Made by a program: the position numbers and the translations under genes
Origin: Thermaurantimonas sp046299575
Lineage (GTDB): Bacteria; Bacteroidota; Bacteroidia; Flavobacteriales; Schleiferiaceae
Assembly (NCBI RefSeq): GCF_046299575.1
Contig: NZ_JBKBHX010000002.1
Location: forward strand, 310,001-374,000
DNA length: 64,000 nucleotides
Direction of reading: 5' to 3'
The notes under the pieces: generated by a model
Told to the model about the DNA's origin: nothing
Database searches by the model: none
The model's input: the letters and a program-made list of their open reading frames with translations, nothing else
In this document: one piece after another, positions 41,891 to 50,795 of the stretch
How the letters are laid out: the number at the start of each line of letters is the position of its first letter
Numbering within the stretch: position 1 is the stretch's first letter

Positions 41891-43798
41891 ATGAGAAAAG
41901 TTTTATTGATTTTCATATCAATCAGTTTGCTCTTGAGTAATGAGATTGCATCTCAAGTAATTTTTTCTGAAAACTTTCAAAATGGTATGCCTTCCACATT
42001 CATTTTGAGAAATTTGGATGGTCTTACTCCTGCCTCTCAAGTATCATTTGTCAGTCAAGCTTGGGTTACCCGGCAAGAAACTGGTACCTCGAATTTCATG
42101 GCCATGAGTACCTCATGGTACAATCCGCCTGGAGTAGCTAATGATTGGATGATAACGCCCCCAATTACAGTGAATCAAGCCAATGCCTGGCTAACTTGGA
42201 GGGCAATGACACCCGATGCCTCATACAGAGATGGATATGAAGTTCGCCTTTCGCCCAATGCTGACACTGCGATCAGTGCTTTTTCAGTAATTTTATTCTC
42301 TACTAATGCTGAGGAGGTTACCTGGACGAATCGCGCAGTTAGCCTAGCCAGTTACAACAATCAAACTATCCGGATAGCTTTTAGAAACAACTCAAATGAT
42401 AAATTTCTACTGTATATTGACGACATTGCTGTAGCCGCGTACAATCAAATAGATGTGGCCGGTAAGTCACTGAATATAAATTCAATAATAGCTCCAGGCA
42501 ATACAACAATTTCAGGAGTACTTACCAATCTAGGGCCAACCATTTCTTCGATGACCATTAATTATCGCATAAATAATGGGTCGGTTGTTAGTCAGTCACT
42601 TTCAAACCTGAATATTGCACCTACACAAGATTACACTTTTACCTTCACTCAGCAGTGGAATGCCACTGTCGGCAATCATACCATAAGAGTTTGGGCGAGC
42701 AACATCAATGGACAAAACGATCAAAATCCCGCTAATGATACCATAGCCCATCAGGTTACAGTAGCTAATGCCACAAATCGGATTCCCCTTCTCGAGCTTT
42801 TCAGTTCATCTACCTGCCCTCCGTGTGCGCCTGCCAATGCCAGCTTCAAGAACTTTATGAGTACTCAGCCCACAGGCGAGTACAGTGTAATCAAGTATCA
42901 GATGAACTGGCCCGGAACCGGCGATCCATATTACACTGCGGAGGGAGGCGTTCGTCGTCAGCTGTATGGTATAAATGCTGTACCTGCTATGAAAATCGAT
43001 GGTCAATGGGATGGGCATCAAGGTCAATTGAATCAAACCATTCTCTCTTCCTATAAAAATCAGCCGGCTTTTATAAAAATGCGCGCAGGTTATTCTTTAC
43101 AGGGACAGCGCATTTACGGTGGAGTTGAAATTGAACCGCTCTTTAATCTACCTGCCGGGCAACGACTCTTCATTGCTGTGTATGAAACTGAGACTCAGCA
43201 AAACGTAAAATCAAATGGTGAAACTCGATTCTACGACATTTTCAAAAAATTTGTTCCTGACACAATCAATAATCAGTTTGCAAATCCAGCCAATGGTATA
43301 GCACTACCTCTAATTAATGCCAATCAGAAATTTATCGTACCGTATACATATACGTTCAAAGGCAACTATGTACTGCCACCTAATGCAAATACGCCAGTAA
43401 ATCATGCTGTTGCGCACACTGTTGAGAATTTTAACAACTTAAGAGTGGTGGCTTGGGTACAAGACATGAACAATAAAACAGTTTGGCAGAGTACTATAGC
43501 ACAACAAAATCTGTTTGTCGGACTACCTGAGCAATCTGAGAAAAACTTTTTAACAAGGCTATATCCTAATCCAGCTAAGGAGGTAGTACGTTTGGAAGTA
43601 AATGCAGCTTTTCAATCAGAGATCTACGTGGAGGTGATATCAATTAACGGACAAATGCTATATGAAAATGTCTTTAAGACTTCTCAGGAGAATGAGTCTA
43701 TCGAAATGAACGTCAGCAAATTACCAGATGGAATATATCTATTGCGCATCAAATGCAATAATCAGCTGCAAGTGCACAAACTGCAGATTGTAAAATAA
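41891..43798 (+). CDS. T9SS-secreted Omp28-related protein with choice-of-anchor-type domain
   Basis: A 635-residue secreted protein. Signal peptide: about 1-22 (ending IASQ). A MAM/choice-of-anchor J-like beta-sandwich follows (about 24-185: FSENFQNGMP, NDWMITPPI, LYIDDIAVAAY), then a Big/CARDB-like stretch (about 190-295). The Omp28-type thioredoxin-like domain (about 298-540) has the CxxC pair C309 and C312 (STCPPCAPAN) and a cis-Pro-like VPAMKIDG. A type A sorting domain closes it (about 555-635: LYPNPAKEVV, INGQMLYENV, DGIYLLRI, HKLQIVK). The CPPC pair suggests a surface disulfide or adhesion role; activity is unproven. A terminator follows. Confidence 0.88.
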   Translation: MRKVLLIFISISLLLSNEIASQVIFSENFQNGMPSTFILRNLDGLTPASQVSFVSQAWVTRQETGTSNFMAMSTSWYNPPGVANDWMITPPITVNQANAWLTWRAMTPDASYRDGYEVRLSPNADTAISAFSVILFSTNAEEVTWTNRAVSLASYNNQTIRIAFRNNSNDKFLLYIDDIAVAAYNQIDVAGKSLNINSIIAPGNTTISGVLTNLGPTISSMTINYRINNGSVVSQSLSNLNIAPTQDYTFTFTQQWNATVGNHTIRVWASNINGQNDQNPANDTIAHQVTVANATNRIPLLELFSSSTCPPCAPANASFKNFMSTQPTGEYSVIKYQMNWPGTGDPYYTAEGGVRRQLYGINAVPAMKIDGQWDGHQGQLNQTILSSYKNQPAFIKMRAGYSLQGQRIYGGVEIEPLFNLPAGQRLFIAVYETETQQNVKSNGETRFYDIFKKFVPDTINNQFANPANGIALPLINANQKFIVPYTYTFKGNYVLPPNANTPVNHAVAHTVENFNNLRVVAWVQDMNNKTVWQSTIAQQNLFVGLPEQSEKNFLTRLYPNPAKEVVRLEVNAAFQSEIYVEVISINGQMLYENVFKTSQENESIEMNVSKLPDGIYLLRIKCNNQLQVHKLQIVK

Positions 43799-43813
43799 TT
43801 ATCAAGCAACGAG

Positions 43814-43841
43814 AAGCCGGCGATAAGACCGGCTTTTTTTT
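43814..43841 (+). terminator. Intrinsic terminator after the Omp28-type gene
   Basis: Stem AAGCCGG (43814-43820) with CCGGCTT (43829-43835), loop CGATAAGA, then a T-run to 43841. It lies between convergent genes; on the minus strand the following T-run is weak. Confidence 0.92.
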
Positions 43842-44680
43842 CACAAATTAATAATCAGATTAATAGCATTGCTGTAAAACCAGCCATCCAATCCTTTAAA
43901 GGTTTGAGGCCTTGCAGTAGTACCATCACGCATTAAGGTTATTCCATTTTCATACGATTCTAGCGTTATAATCTTAGAATATGGAATTTTTACACTCTTA
44001 ATGGGGCTATGGAAATAGATGTTTCGGTCTGAGAGGGCTATTGTGCCTGTACCTATATACTCCTGATGTTCTGTTTTCACAGGATGCCCGCGAAAAGCAC
44101 CTATTCTGTAATAAACTCCTTTAGCGATTCGGATACTCACTCCCTGAGTCGACCCTTTGTAGGTTGTTTTTACCTTAGTTTCAAAATAATCTATGTTTTG
44201 TGAAGTGATAAATATTCGTTCGTTTTTTTGTAGTAAGAAAGGTAAAGGCTCATTGACAGACGGTATATCGACGATTCTTCCATCTCTTAGTTTTTGTAGA
44301 ATATCAGCCTTTTGGAGATTTTCTTTAAATAATGAATAAAAATTTTGAACGCCAGGATTTGAGGCAAATCTGTTAAATAAACCGATTAGTATTCTCTCTT
44401 CGTTTTCTGATAATAAATGGTCTTCGACGGAATGAGTTAGAGCATTTAATAATCCTTCAGCAACAATTCTATTTTTATCTGCATCATTAATCATATTATT
44501 AGCGCAAATGGATTCGATTTCATTGGTTAAATCATTTACATCAGTATTTTCTTTGAACAAATTTTCGGGTTGTAGTAAACTTTGAAGGCTATTCAATCCT
44601 TGTCGGTATCTTTCACGACACTCTTTGTGTGAAGAGGTAAAAGAAAGTGTAAATTTTCCGCAATACTTACAAACGAACAT
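43841..44680 (-). CDS. Zinc-ribbon protein with C-terminal PH/GRAM-like domain, function unknown
   Basis: I cannot name this 279-residue cytoplasmic protein. It opens with a small zinc-binding-like motif (VCKYCGKF, then HKECRERY, residues about 2-28). A helical middle (about 35-135) includes SENEERILIGLFNRF. The C-terminal beta-rich region (about 150-279) resembles bacterial PH/GRAM-type domains: NERIFITSQNIDYFET, GTGTIALSDRNIYFHS, VKIPYSKIITLE, DGWFYSNAINLIINL. ATG 44680 is taken as start because the Cys motif begins directly after it; an alternative in-frame start lies at 44698. Its stop abuts the convergent Omp28-gene terminator. Confidence 0.65.
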   Translation of the reverse strand: MFVCKYCGKFTLSFTSSHKECRERYRQGLNSLQSLLQPENLFKENTDVNDLTNEIESICANNMINDADKNRIVAEGLLNALTHSVEDHLLSENEERILIGLFNRFASNPGVQNFYSLFKENLQKADILQKLRDGRIVDIPSVNEPLPFLLQKNERIFITSQNIDYFETKVKTTYKGSTQGVSIRIAKGVYYRIGAFRGHPVKTEHQEYIGTGTIALSDRNIYFHSPIKSVKIPYSKIITLESYENGITLMRDGTTARPQTFKGLDGWFYSNAINLIINL

Positions 44681-44809
44681 AATCTTTTTTGACCGCAAAA
44701 TAAGCAGATTACATCAATTATTACATTATTGTAAAGCCAATGTTTCTTTATGATTAATTTATCAAACAAATGACAATATTTTTTTAATACCATCCTGTTT
44801 ACATAAAAA

Positions 44810-44817
44810 TACTTTTG
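44810..44817 (+). promoter_or_regulatory. Candidate -7 box of the Oar-like receptor gene
   Basis: TACTTTTG matches TAnnTTTG exactly, 22 bases before ATG 44840. The upstream T-rich stretch (44779-44785) is a poor -33. Confidence 0.45.
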
Positions 44818-44839
44818 CCACACTAACCAAAACCAAACC

Positions 44840-47800
44840 ATGATGAAAAAAACAGTACAAATTCTCATCATGATGCTGATGGGTTTTTGGTCATTTAGCC
44901 AAATCACTTCATCAGGCATCAGAGGTAGAATCACCGACACTAAAACCGGGGAAGCTCTTTCTGGAGCTACGATCGATGCGATCCACATTCCTTCAGGTAC
45001 GCGCTATTCGGCCGTAACGCTTGACAATGGTAACTACCAAATTAACAACATGCGTGTAGGTGGCCCTTACAAGATTGTTTACTCTTTTATCGGCTACCAC
45101 ACGAAGACTGTTGAGGGAATTTACCTAGCGTTGGGGGTTCCGTCGGTACTTGATATTAAAATGGAAACTGTATCGCTTACGCTTCAAGAGGTAAATGTTA
45201 CATCAACTGTAGATCCGGTATTCAGCTCTGGTCGTACCGGTGCTGCTACTTCGGTGGACAATAAAACATTAAACTCACTTCCTACCATTTCACGCCGAAT
45301 CGATGATTTTACCCGTCTTACTCCTCAAGCAGGTCGTGGTAATTCATTTGCCGGAGTTGACAACCGTTTAAACAACATCACTGTTGACGGATCATACTTC
45401 AACAACTCTTTTGGTCTTGCCGGTCAGCCTGGCGATCGCACAGGGGTATCACCCATTTCACTTGATGCGATCGACCAGATTCAAGTAAACATTGCTCCCT
45501 ACGATGTAAGACAAGGTCTCTTCACCGGAGCTACAGTTAATACTGTAACTCGTTCTGGTACAAACGAATTCCAAGGCTCTATTTACCACTTCTTCCGCAA
45601 TAATAACATGGTAGGCCGCAAGGCAAAGGGTCTTGACTTTACTCCAGGTCAGTTTAACTATGATCAATACGGTGCTCGCCTGGGTGGTCCAATCATTAAA
45701 GACAAATTGTTCTTCTTCGCATCTTATGAATACGAAAAGACAACTGAGCCTGGTACAACTTTCCGTGCTAACAGAGGTAATGAACCAGTAGGTGGTAATG
45801 TTACACGCGTATTAGCTTCGGATCTCGATTCACTCAGCTCATTCCTCTTCAACAGATTCGGATATGTTACCGGTCCATATGAGGGATATGACAACAATGT
45901 TCTGGCTAACAAATTTTTGATTCGTCTCGACTATAATCTCGACAAACGAAACAAACTCTCTCTGCGCTACACCCATCTGAATTCTTCTTCAGATATCCTC
46001 CTTTCAAACTCCTCATCACTCGGATTCGGTAACCGCAGAAGCAACTTGACTGGTCTTAACTTCAAGAACTCTAACTACAAGATTCAAGAAAACATTCGCT
46101 CAATCATCGGTGAATGGAACTCTCAGATATCAAACAATATGTCGAACCAATTAATTCTAGGGTACACCTTCCAGGATGAAAGCCGTGTACCGGTTGGTCA
46201 GTTTTTCCCGATGGTTGACATCTTGAAAGACAATACAGTATACACAACATTTGGTTTTGAGCCTTTTTCTCCAAATAATGAGCTGAGATACTCTACATTC
46301 CAGCTTCAGAATAACTTTAACATCTACAGCGGACGTCATACCCATACCATGGGTTTAAGTTTGGAATACTATCAGTCTGAAAATATCTTCTTCCCAGGTT
46401 CTCAAAGTATTTATGTTTATAGCAGTCTTGATGATTTCTACACTGATGCCCTTGATTATTTTAATAATCCGAACAGAACAACATCTCCCATCACATTGAG
46501 AAGATTTCAGGTTCGCTGGTCAAACATTCCAGGACAAGACAAACCGATTCAGCCACTGAAGGTGACCCTGCCTGGCATTTATTACCAAGACAACATTCAG
46601 ATCAGCAGCAAGTTTAATGTTATTGCTGGTATCCGTGTAGAAGCTCCGATTTTCGGAAATACCGGATATAAAAACCCTGAGGTAGATACATTAAAATTTA
46701 GAGATGAGAAGGGCAATATTGTATCATACAGTACTGATAAGCTTCCTGATCCCAGACCGCTGATTTCACCACGTTTGGGCTTCAACCTGGCTATAGACGA
46801 TGAAAGAACCCTACAAATTCGTGGTGGATCTGGTGTTTTCTCAGGTCGTCCTGCATATGTGTGGATTTCAAACCAGATCGGAAACAACGGTATTCTCACC
46901 GGATTCGAACGCCGGGACAACACCAACATTCGTCCTTTCAATCCTAATCCCAATGCCTATAAGCCTTCCAACGTGAGTGGTGCACCAGCTTCACAATACG
47001 AGCTTGCCCTTACCGATCCGAATTTTGCTTTTCCGCAGGTTTGGAGGTCAAATATTGCAGTTGATTACAAATTGCCTTTGGGTATGATTGCTACTTTAGA
47101 AGGTATCTACAATCAGGATGTTAATGGTATTTATTATATCAATGCTAACCTGGCTCCTGCAGATTCCTTCTATACAGGTATTGATCCACGTCCCCGCTGG
47201 ACATCTACTGCAGCCACTCGTATTTACAACAAGATCGATAATGCCATCGTGTTGAAAAATCAAAATGTAGGTTATTCCTATAATATTTCTGCCACCATCG
47301 AAAGACCGGCTCAGCAAGATGGCATCTATTTCAAATTGGGCTATTCATATGGCATTGCCCGCAACACTGTTGATCCCGGATCGATTGCATTCGGATCATG
47401 GATTAATAACCCTCATACAGCCGATCCCAATAATCCGGGTCTTGGATTCTCAGTAAACACTCAGGGACACAGAGCTTTCGGTGCACTTTCATATAATATT
47501 ATGAGCGAACGCACTTACAGAAACATGGGCAATAAGTTCTTCAGCAATTTTGGTAATACAACCATTTCATTCTTCTACGATGGTTTTACACAAGGAGTAG
47601 GGAGCTATACCTACAGTGGTGATATGAATGGGGATGGTGGTACATCCAATGACTTGATCTACATTCCGAAAGACAAATCGGAAATGAACTTCGAACAATA
47701 TAGTGTAACCATTAATAACCAGACAATCACCTTTACCGTTGATCAACAAAAAGAAGCATGGGACAACTTCATCAACAGAGATCCCTACCTGAGCAAGAAC

Positions 47801-48145
47801 CGTGGTAAGTATGCTGAAAGAAATGGCGCATGGCTACCGATGGTACATAGAGTTGATTTTAGCATCGCTCAAGAGATTGGCATCAAGTCAGGCAACAGGA
47901 AAAATTCACTCCAATTCCGCGTTGATATCTTGAACTTTACTAATTTCCTGAACTCAGATTGGGGTGTAGGACGCCGATTCACATCTACTCAACCACTTAT
48001 CAACCGCGGTAGAGATGCTAATGGTCAGCACAGATATCGGTTGTTAAACCTTCAGGGTGTTCTGATCCAGGATCCTTATCAGTTTACCAATCTGGTTCAG
48101 GATGTCTGGAGAATTCAGGTCGGTATCCGCTACAATTTCAACTAA
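44840..48145 (+). CDS. Oar-like TonB-dependent outer-membrane protein
   Basis: A 1101-residue outer-membrane receptor of the Oar type. Signal peptide: about 1-21. A carboxypeptidase-regulatory-like domain (about 26-110: GIRGRITDTKTGEALSGATI, DNGNYQINNM) is followed by a plug domain (about 120-230: RRIDDFTRLTPQAGRG, RLNNITVDGSYFNNSFGL, IQVNIAPYDVRQGLFTGA). A large barrel follows and ends in VWRIQVGIRYNF, with the terminal aromatic near the end expected of barrels. Oar proteins were described in Myxococcus and are common in Bacteroidota, where some import proteases or peptides; the ligand here is unknown. It is monocistronic, with a strong terminator. Confidence 0.9.
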   Translation: MMKKTVQILIMMLMGFWSFSQITSSGIRGRITDTKTGEALSGATIDAIHIPSGTRYSAVTLDNGNYQINNMRVGGPYKIVYSFIGYHTKTVEGIYLALGVPSVLDIKMETVSLTLQEVNVTSTVDPVFSSGRTGAATSVDNKTLNSLPTISRRIDDFTRLTPQAGRGNSFAGVDNRLNNITVDGSYFNNSFGLAGQPGDRTGVSPISLDAIDQIQVNIAPYDVRQGLFTGATVNTVTRSGTNEFQGSIYHFFRNNNMVGRKAKGLDFTPGQFNYDQYGARLGGPIIKDKLFFFASYEYEKTTEPGTTFRANRGNEPVGGNVTRVLASDLDSLSSFLFNRFGYVTGPYEGYDNNVLANKFLIRLDYNLDKRNKLSLRYTHLNSSSDILLSNSSSLGFGNRRSNLTGLNFKNSNYKIQENIRSIIGEWNSQISNNMSNQLILGYTFQDESRVPVGQFFPMVDILKDNTVYTTFGFEPFSPNNELRYSTFQLQNNFNIYSGRHTHTMGLSLEYYQSENIFFPGSQSIYVYSSLDDFYTDALDYFNNPNRTTSPITLRRFQVRWSNIPGQDKPIQPLKVTLPGIYYQDNIQISSKFNVIAGIRVEAPIFGNTGYKNPEVDTLKFRDEKGNIVSYSTDKLPDPRPLISPRLGFNLAIDDERTLQIRGGSGVFSGRPAYVWISNQIGNNGILTGFERRDNTNIRPFNPNPNAYKPSNVSGAPASQYELALTDPNFAFPQVWRSNIAVDYKLPLGMIATLEGIYNQDVNGIYYINANLAPADSFYTGIDPRPRWTSTAATRIYNKIDNAIVLKNQNVGYSYNISATIERPAQQDGIYFKLGYSYGIARNTVDPGSIAFGSWINNPHTADPNNPGLGFSVNTQGHRAFGALSYNIMSERTYRNMGNKFFSNFGNTTISFFYDGFTQGVGSYTYSGDMNGDGGTSNDLIYIPKDKSEMNFEQYSVTINNQTITFTVDQQKEAWDNFINRDPYLSKNRGKYAERNGAWLPMVHRVDFSIAQEIGIKSGNRKNSLQFRVDILNFTNFLNSDWGVGRRFTSTQPLINRGRDANGQHRYRLLNLQGVLIQDPYQFTNLVQDVWRIQVGIRYNFN

Positions 48146-48164
48146 TAATGCACTCCCTGCTTAT

Positions 48165-48189
48165 AAGCCCCGGCCAACCGGGGCTTTTT
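48165..48189 (+). terminator. Intrinsic terminator after the Oar-like gene
   Basis: Perfect 9-bp stem AAGCCCCGG (48165-48173) with CCGGGGCTT (48178-48186), loop CCAA, five T to 48189. Confidence 0.94.
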
Positions 48190-48216
48190 CGTTAATGTCA
48201 TTTTTTCGAATCCTTC

Positions 48217-48229
48217 TGTCAAATTGACA
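48217..48229. repeat. Palindrome upstream of groES
   Basis: TGTCAA-A-TTGACA is a perfect 6-bp inverted repeat around one central base, located 17 bases upstream of the -35-like element of groES. It does not match the CIRCE operator of HrcA. It is a candidate regulator site for the chaperonin operon. Confidence 0.5.
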
Positions 48230-48245
48230 AAAATTAGTGTAAAAC

Positions 48246-48274
48246 TTGGCAGTAATTATCGCTTGGCATATAAT
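48246..48274 (+). promoter_or_regulatory. Candidate promoter of groES-groEL, E. coli-like
   Basis: TTGGCA (48246-48251), 17 bases, TATAAT (48269-48274). This is close to the enterobacterial sigma-70 consensus at ideal spacing and unlike the TTTG/TAnnTTTG pattern of the other genes here. CTTGGCA occurs twice (48245-48251 and 48262-48268). Confidence 0.5.
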
Positions 48275-48324
48275 TCGACTATTATAGGGCAAACAAAAAA
48301 GTACTAACCAAAACATAGATAGCT

Positions 48325-48603
48325 ATGTCAGAAGTAAAAATTCGTCCATTAGCCGACAGAGTGCTCGTAGAACCGGCACCCGCTGAAACAAAAACCTCAT
48401 CAGGTATCATCATTCCTGATACAGCTCAGGAGAAGCCTCAGCGCGGAAGAGTAGTCGCCGTAGGAAAGGGTAAGAAAGATGAACCTATGACCGTGGCAGA
48501 AGGCGACATGGTGCTCTATGGCAAGTATGCCGGTACTGAAATCAAGATTGACGGAAAAGATTATCTCATCATGAGAGAATCTGACATTCTGGCAATCATC
48601 TAA
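48325..48603 (+). CDS. groES: Co-chaperonin GroES
   Basis: The 92-residue heptameric lid of the GroEL chamber. The family pattern is clear: IRPLADRVLVEPAPAE, the mobile-loop stretch KTSSGIIIPDTAQEKP (whose hydrophobic III contacts GroEL), GRVVAVGKGKK and the C-terminal DYLIMRESDILAII. It is followed 43 bases later by groEL on the same strand, a standard operon. Upstream lie a palindrome and an E. coli-like promoter. Confidence 0.98.
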   Translation: MSEVKIRPLADRVLVEPAPAETKTSSGIIIPDTAQEKPQRGRVVAVGKGKKDEPMTVAEGDMVLYGKYAGTEIKIDGKDYLIMRESDILAII

Positions 48604-48646
48604 CTCTTAATCTAATTGACGAAGTCTAACCAAAAAACAATTTAAA

Positions 48647-50275
48647 ATGGCAAAAGAAATCAAATTTGACGTAGAAGCTCGTGAAAAGCTCAAAAGAGGT
48701 GTTGATGCCCTCGCAAACGCTGTTAAGGTAACTCTCGGTCCACAAGGACGCAACGTGGTAATCCAAAAGTCCTTTGGTTCACCACACGTTACTAAAGACG
48801 GTGTAACTGTAGCTAAAGAAATCGAGCTCGAAGATAAAATTGAGAACCTCGGTGCTCAGATGGTAAAAGAAGTGGCTAGCAAAACTGCTGACATAGCCGG
48901 TGACGGTACTACCACTGCCACTGTACTTGCTCAAGCCATCATCACCCAGGGAATGAAAAACGTAGCTGCCGGTGCCAATCCGATGGATCTGAAAAGAGGT
49001 ATTGACAAGGCAGTTGCTAAAGTAGTTTCTGAGCTTAAAAACATTTCAGTAGCTGTAGGTGACAGCTATGATAAAATTGAGCAAGTAGCTACTATTTCAG
49101 CCAACAACGACACTGCTATCGGCAGCCTGATCGCCGAGGCAATGAAGAAGGTGAAAAAAGAAGGTGTAATCACTGTAGAAGAAGCTAAGGGTACCGAAAC
49201 TACTGTAGAGGTAGTAGAAGGTATGCAGTTCGACCGCGGCTACCTGTCACCTTACTTTGTAACTAATGCCGACAAAATGGTAGCTGAGCTCGAAAATGCC
49301 TTCATCTTGATTTACGATAAGAAGATCAGCTCAATGAAGGAGTTGCTCCCCATCCTTGAACCTATCGCTCAGGGAGGTCGTCAGCTGCTGATCATTGCTG
49401 AAGATGTAGAAGGCGAAGCTCTTGCTACACTGGTTGTTAACAAGATTCGCGGTGCTCTGAAGGTAGCCGCTGTAAAGGCTCCTGGATTTGGCGACCGCAG
49501 AAAAGCTATGCTCGAAGACATTGCTATCCTTACAGGTGGTACTGTGATCTCTGAAGAGCGTGGATTCAAGCTCGAAAATGCCACCATCGATATGCTTGGC
49601 CGCGCTGAAAAGATTACCATCGATAAGGATAACACTACCATCGTAAATGGCGCTGGTAATCCTGAAGACATTAAGGCTCGCGTAAATCAGATCAAAGCTC
49701 AAATCGAAACTACAACTAGCGACTACGACAGAGAGAAACTTCAGGAACGCCTCGCTAAGCTGGCCGGTGGTGTAGCTGTGCTCTACGTGGGTGCTGCTTC
49801 AGAAGTTGAAATGAAGGAAAAGAAAGACCGCGTAGAAGACGCCTTGGCTGCTACTCGTGCTGCTATCGAAGAAGGAATCGTACCTGGTGGTGGTGTAGCT
49901 CTCGTACGCGCTAGTAAGGCTCTCGAAGGTCTGAAAGGCGACAACGAAGACGAAACTACCGGTATCTCTATTATCGCTCGCGCTATCGAAGAACCCCTCC
50001 GTCAAATTGTTGAAAATGCTGGTCTCGAAGGTAGCGTAGTGGTACAAAAAGTAAAAGAAGGCAACAACGACTTTGGTTTTAACGCAAAAACTGAGCGCTA
50101 CGAAAACCTCTATGAGTCTGGTATCATAGATCCGACCAAAGTAGTACGCGTAGCTCTCGAGAATGCTGCATCTGTAGCTGGTATGCTACTCACCACAGAA
50201 GCTACCATCACTGAAATACCAAAGAAGGAAACCGCTCCAGCTATGCCGGGTGGCGGAATGGGTGATATGATGTAA
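48647..50275 (+). CDS. groEL: Chaperonin GroEL
   Basis: A 542-residue tetradecameric ATP-driven folding chamber. It shows VTLGPQGRNVVIQKSFG near the N-terminus, the ATPase motif GDGTTTATVLAQ (about 85-97), the apical domain in the middle, the signature AAIEEGIVPGGGVAL (about 405-420) and a Gly-Met-rich tail (MPGGGMGDMM) that projects into the cavity. Length and motifs are normal. A terminator follows. Codon use is visibly different from low-expression neighbours (frequent GCT, GTA and CTC), consistent with high expression. Confidence 0.99.
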   Translation: MAKEIKFDVEAREKLKRGVDALANAVKVTLGPQGRNVVIQKSFGSPHVTKDGVTVAKEIELEDKIENLGAQMVKEVASKTADIAGDGTTTATVLAQAIITQGMKNVAAGANPMDLKRGIDKAVAKVVSELKNISVAVGDSYDKIEQVATISANNDTAIGSLIAEAMKKVKKEGVITVEEAKGTETTVEVVEGMQFDRGYLSPYFVTNADKMVAELENAFILIYDKKISSMKELLPILEPIAQGGRQLLIIAEDVEGEALATLVVNKIRGALKVAAVKAPGFGDRRKAMLEDIAILTGGTVISEERGFKLENATIDMLGRAEKITIDKDNTTIVNGAGNPEDIKARVNQIKAQIETTTSDYDREKLQERLAKLAGGVAVLYVGAASEVEMKEKKDRVEDALAATRAAIEEGIVPGGGVALVRASKALEGLKGDNEDETTGISIIARAIEEPLRQIVENAGLEGSVVVQKVKEGNNDFGFNAKTERYENLYESGIIDPTKVVRVALENAASVAGMLLTTEATITEIPKKETAPAMPGGGMGDMM

Positions 50276-50294
50276 TCATTCCAACATATTCAAC

Positions 50295-50327
50295 AAAAAA
50301 GCCTCCCATTTTTGGGAGGTTTTTTTA
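50295..50327 (+). terminator. Intrinsic terminator after groEL
   Basis: CCTCCCA (50302-50308) pairs with TGGGAGG (50313-50319) around loop TTTT, flanked by an A-run before and a T-run after (to 50327). Confidence 0.93.
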
Positions 50328-50385
50328 TTTTCTTTCTTTTGAGTTTTTCATTATTTCTGCTCGAATTATAATCTACTATCTTCAA

Positions 50386-50393
50386 TATATTTG
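50386..50393 (+). promoter_or_regulatory. Candidate -7 box of ridA, very close to the start codon
   Basis: TATATTTG matches TAnnTTTG exactly and ends only 7 bases before ATG 50401, so transcription would begin at or next to the start codon. No good -33 TTTG is seen. Confidence 0.4.
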
Positions 50394-50400
50394 CCTCGAG

Positions 50401-50781
50401 ATGATTGAGCCAATCAACACACCAGACGCACCGCAACCAATTGGTCCATACAACCAGGCCATCAAGGCAGGTGACTTTTTGTTTATCAGTGGTCAAATCG
50501 CTATAAATCCAGAAACAAATAAGTTGGTAGTAGGTGATATAACTGTTGAAGCACGAATGGTATTTGAAAATATTTATCAAATTCTTAAAAAAGCTGGTTT
50601 GACCTTTTCGAACGTGGTGAAGTCAACCATCTTTTTGAAGGATTTGAGTTCTTTTCCGATCGTTAATGAAATTTACAGCGAATATTTCAAGCAGCCTTAT
50701 CCGGCACGCGAAACGGTTGAGGTTGCTCGATTGCCAAAAGGAGTTAATATCGAAGTTTCAGTGATTGCATATTGTAAATAA
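50401..50781 (+). CDS. ridA: RidA-family reactive intermediate deaminase
   Basis: RidA hydrolyses reactive enamine/imine intermediates made by PLP enzymes such as threonine dehydratase, in the cytoplasm. The 126-residue product has the full family pattern: APQPIGPYNQAIKAG, LFISGQIAINP, FSNVVKSTIFLKDL and the catalytic-Arg region PARETVEVARLPKG (Arg about 105), ending IEVSVIAY. The start is fixed by homologues, which begin a few residues before the IGPY motif. A -7-like box lies almost directly upstream, so the transcript may be nearly leaderless. Confidence 0.96.
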   Translation: MIEPINTPDAPQPIGPYNQAIKAGDFLFISGQIAINPETNKLVVGDITVEARMVFENIYQILKKAGLTFSNVVKSTIFLKDLSSFPIVNEIYSEYFKQPYPARETVEVARLPKGVNIEVSVIAYCK

Positions 50782-50795
50782 ATGTATGTAGAGGC

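Noticed and set aside
48245..48268. Sigma-54 promoter at the CTTGGCA repeat of groES
   Set aside because: The GG and GC doublets are one base off the strict -24/-12 spacing, and a better sigma-70-like match overlaps.
48190..48324. CIRCE (HrcA) operator upstream of groES
   Set aside because: No TTAGCACTC-N9-GAGTGCTAA-like sequence is present; the visible palindrome is different.
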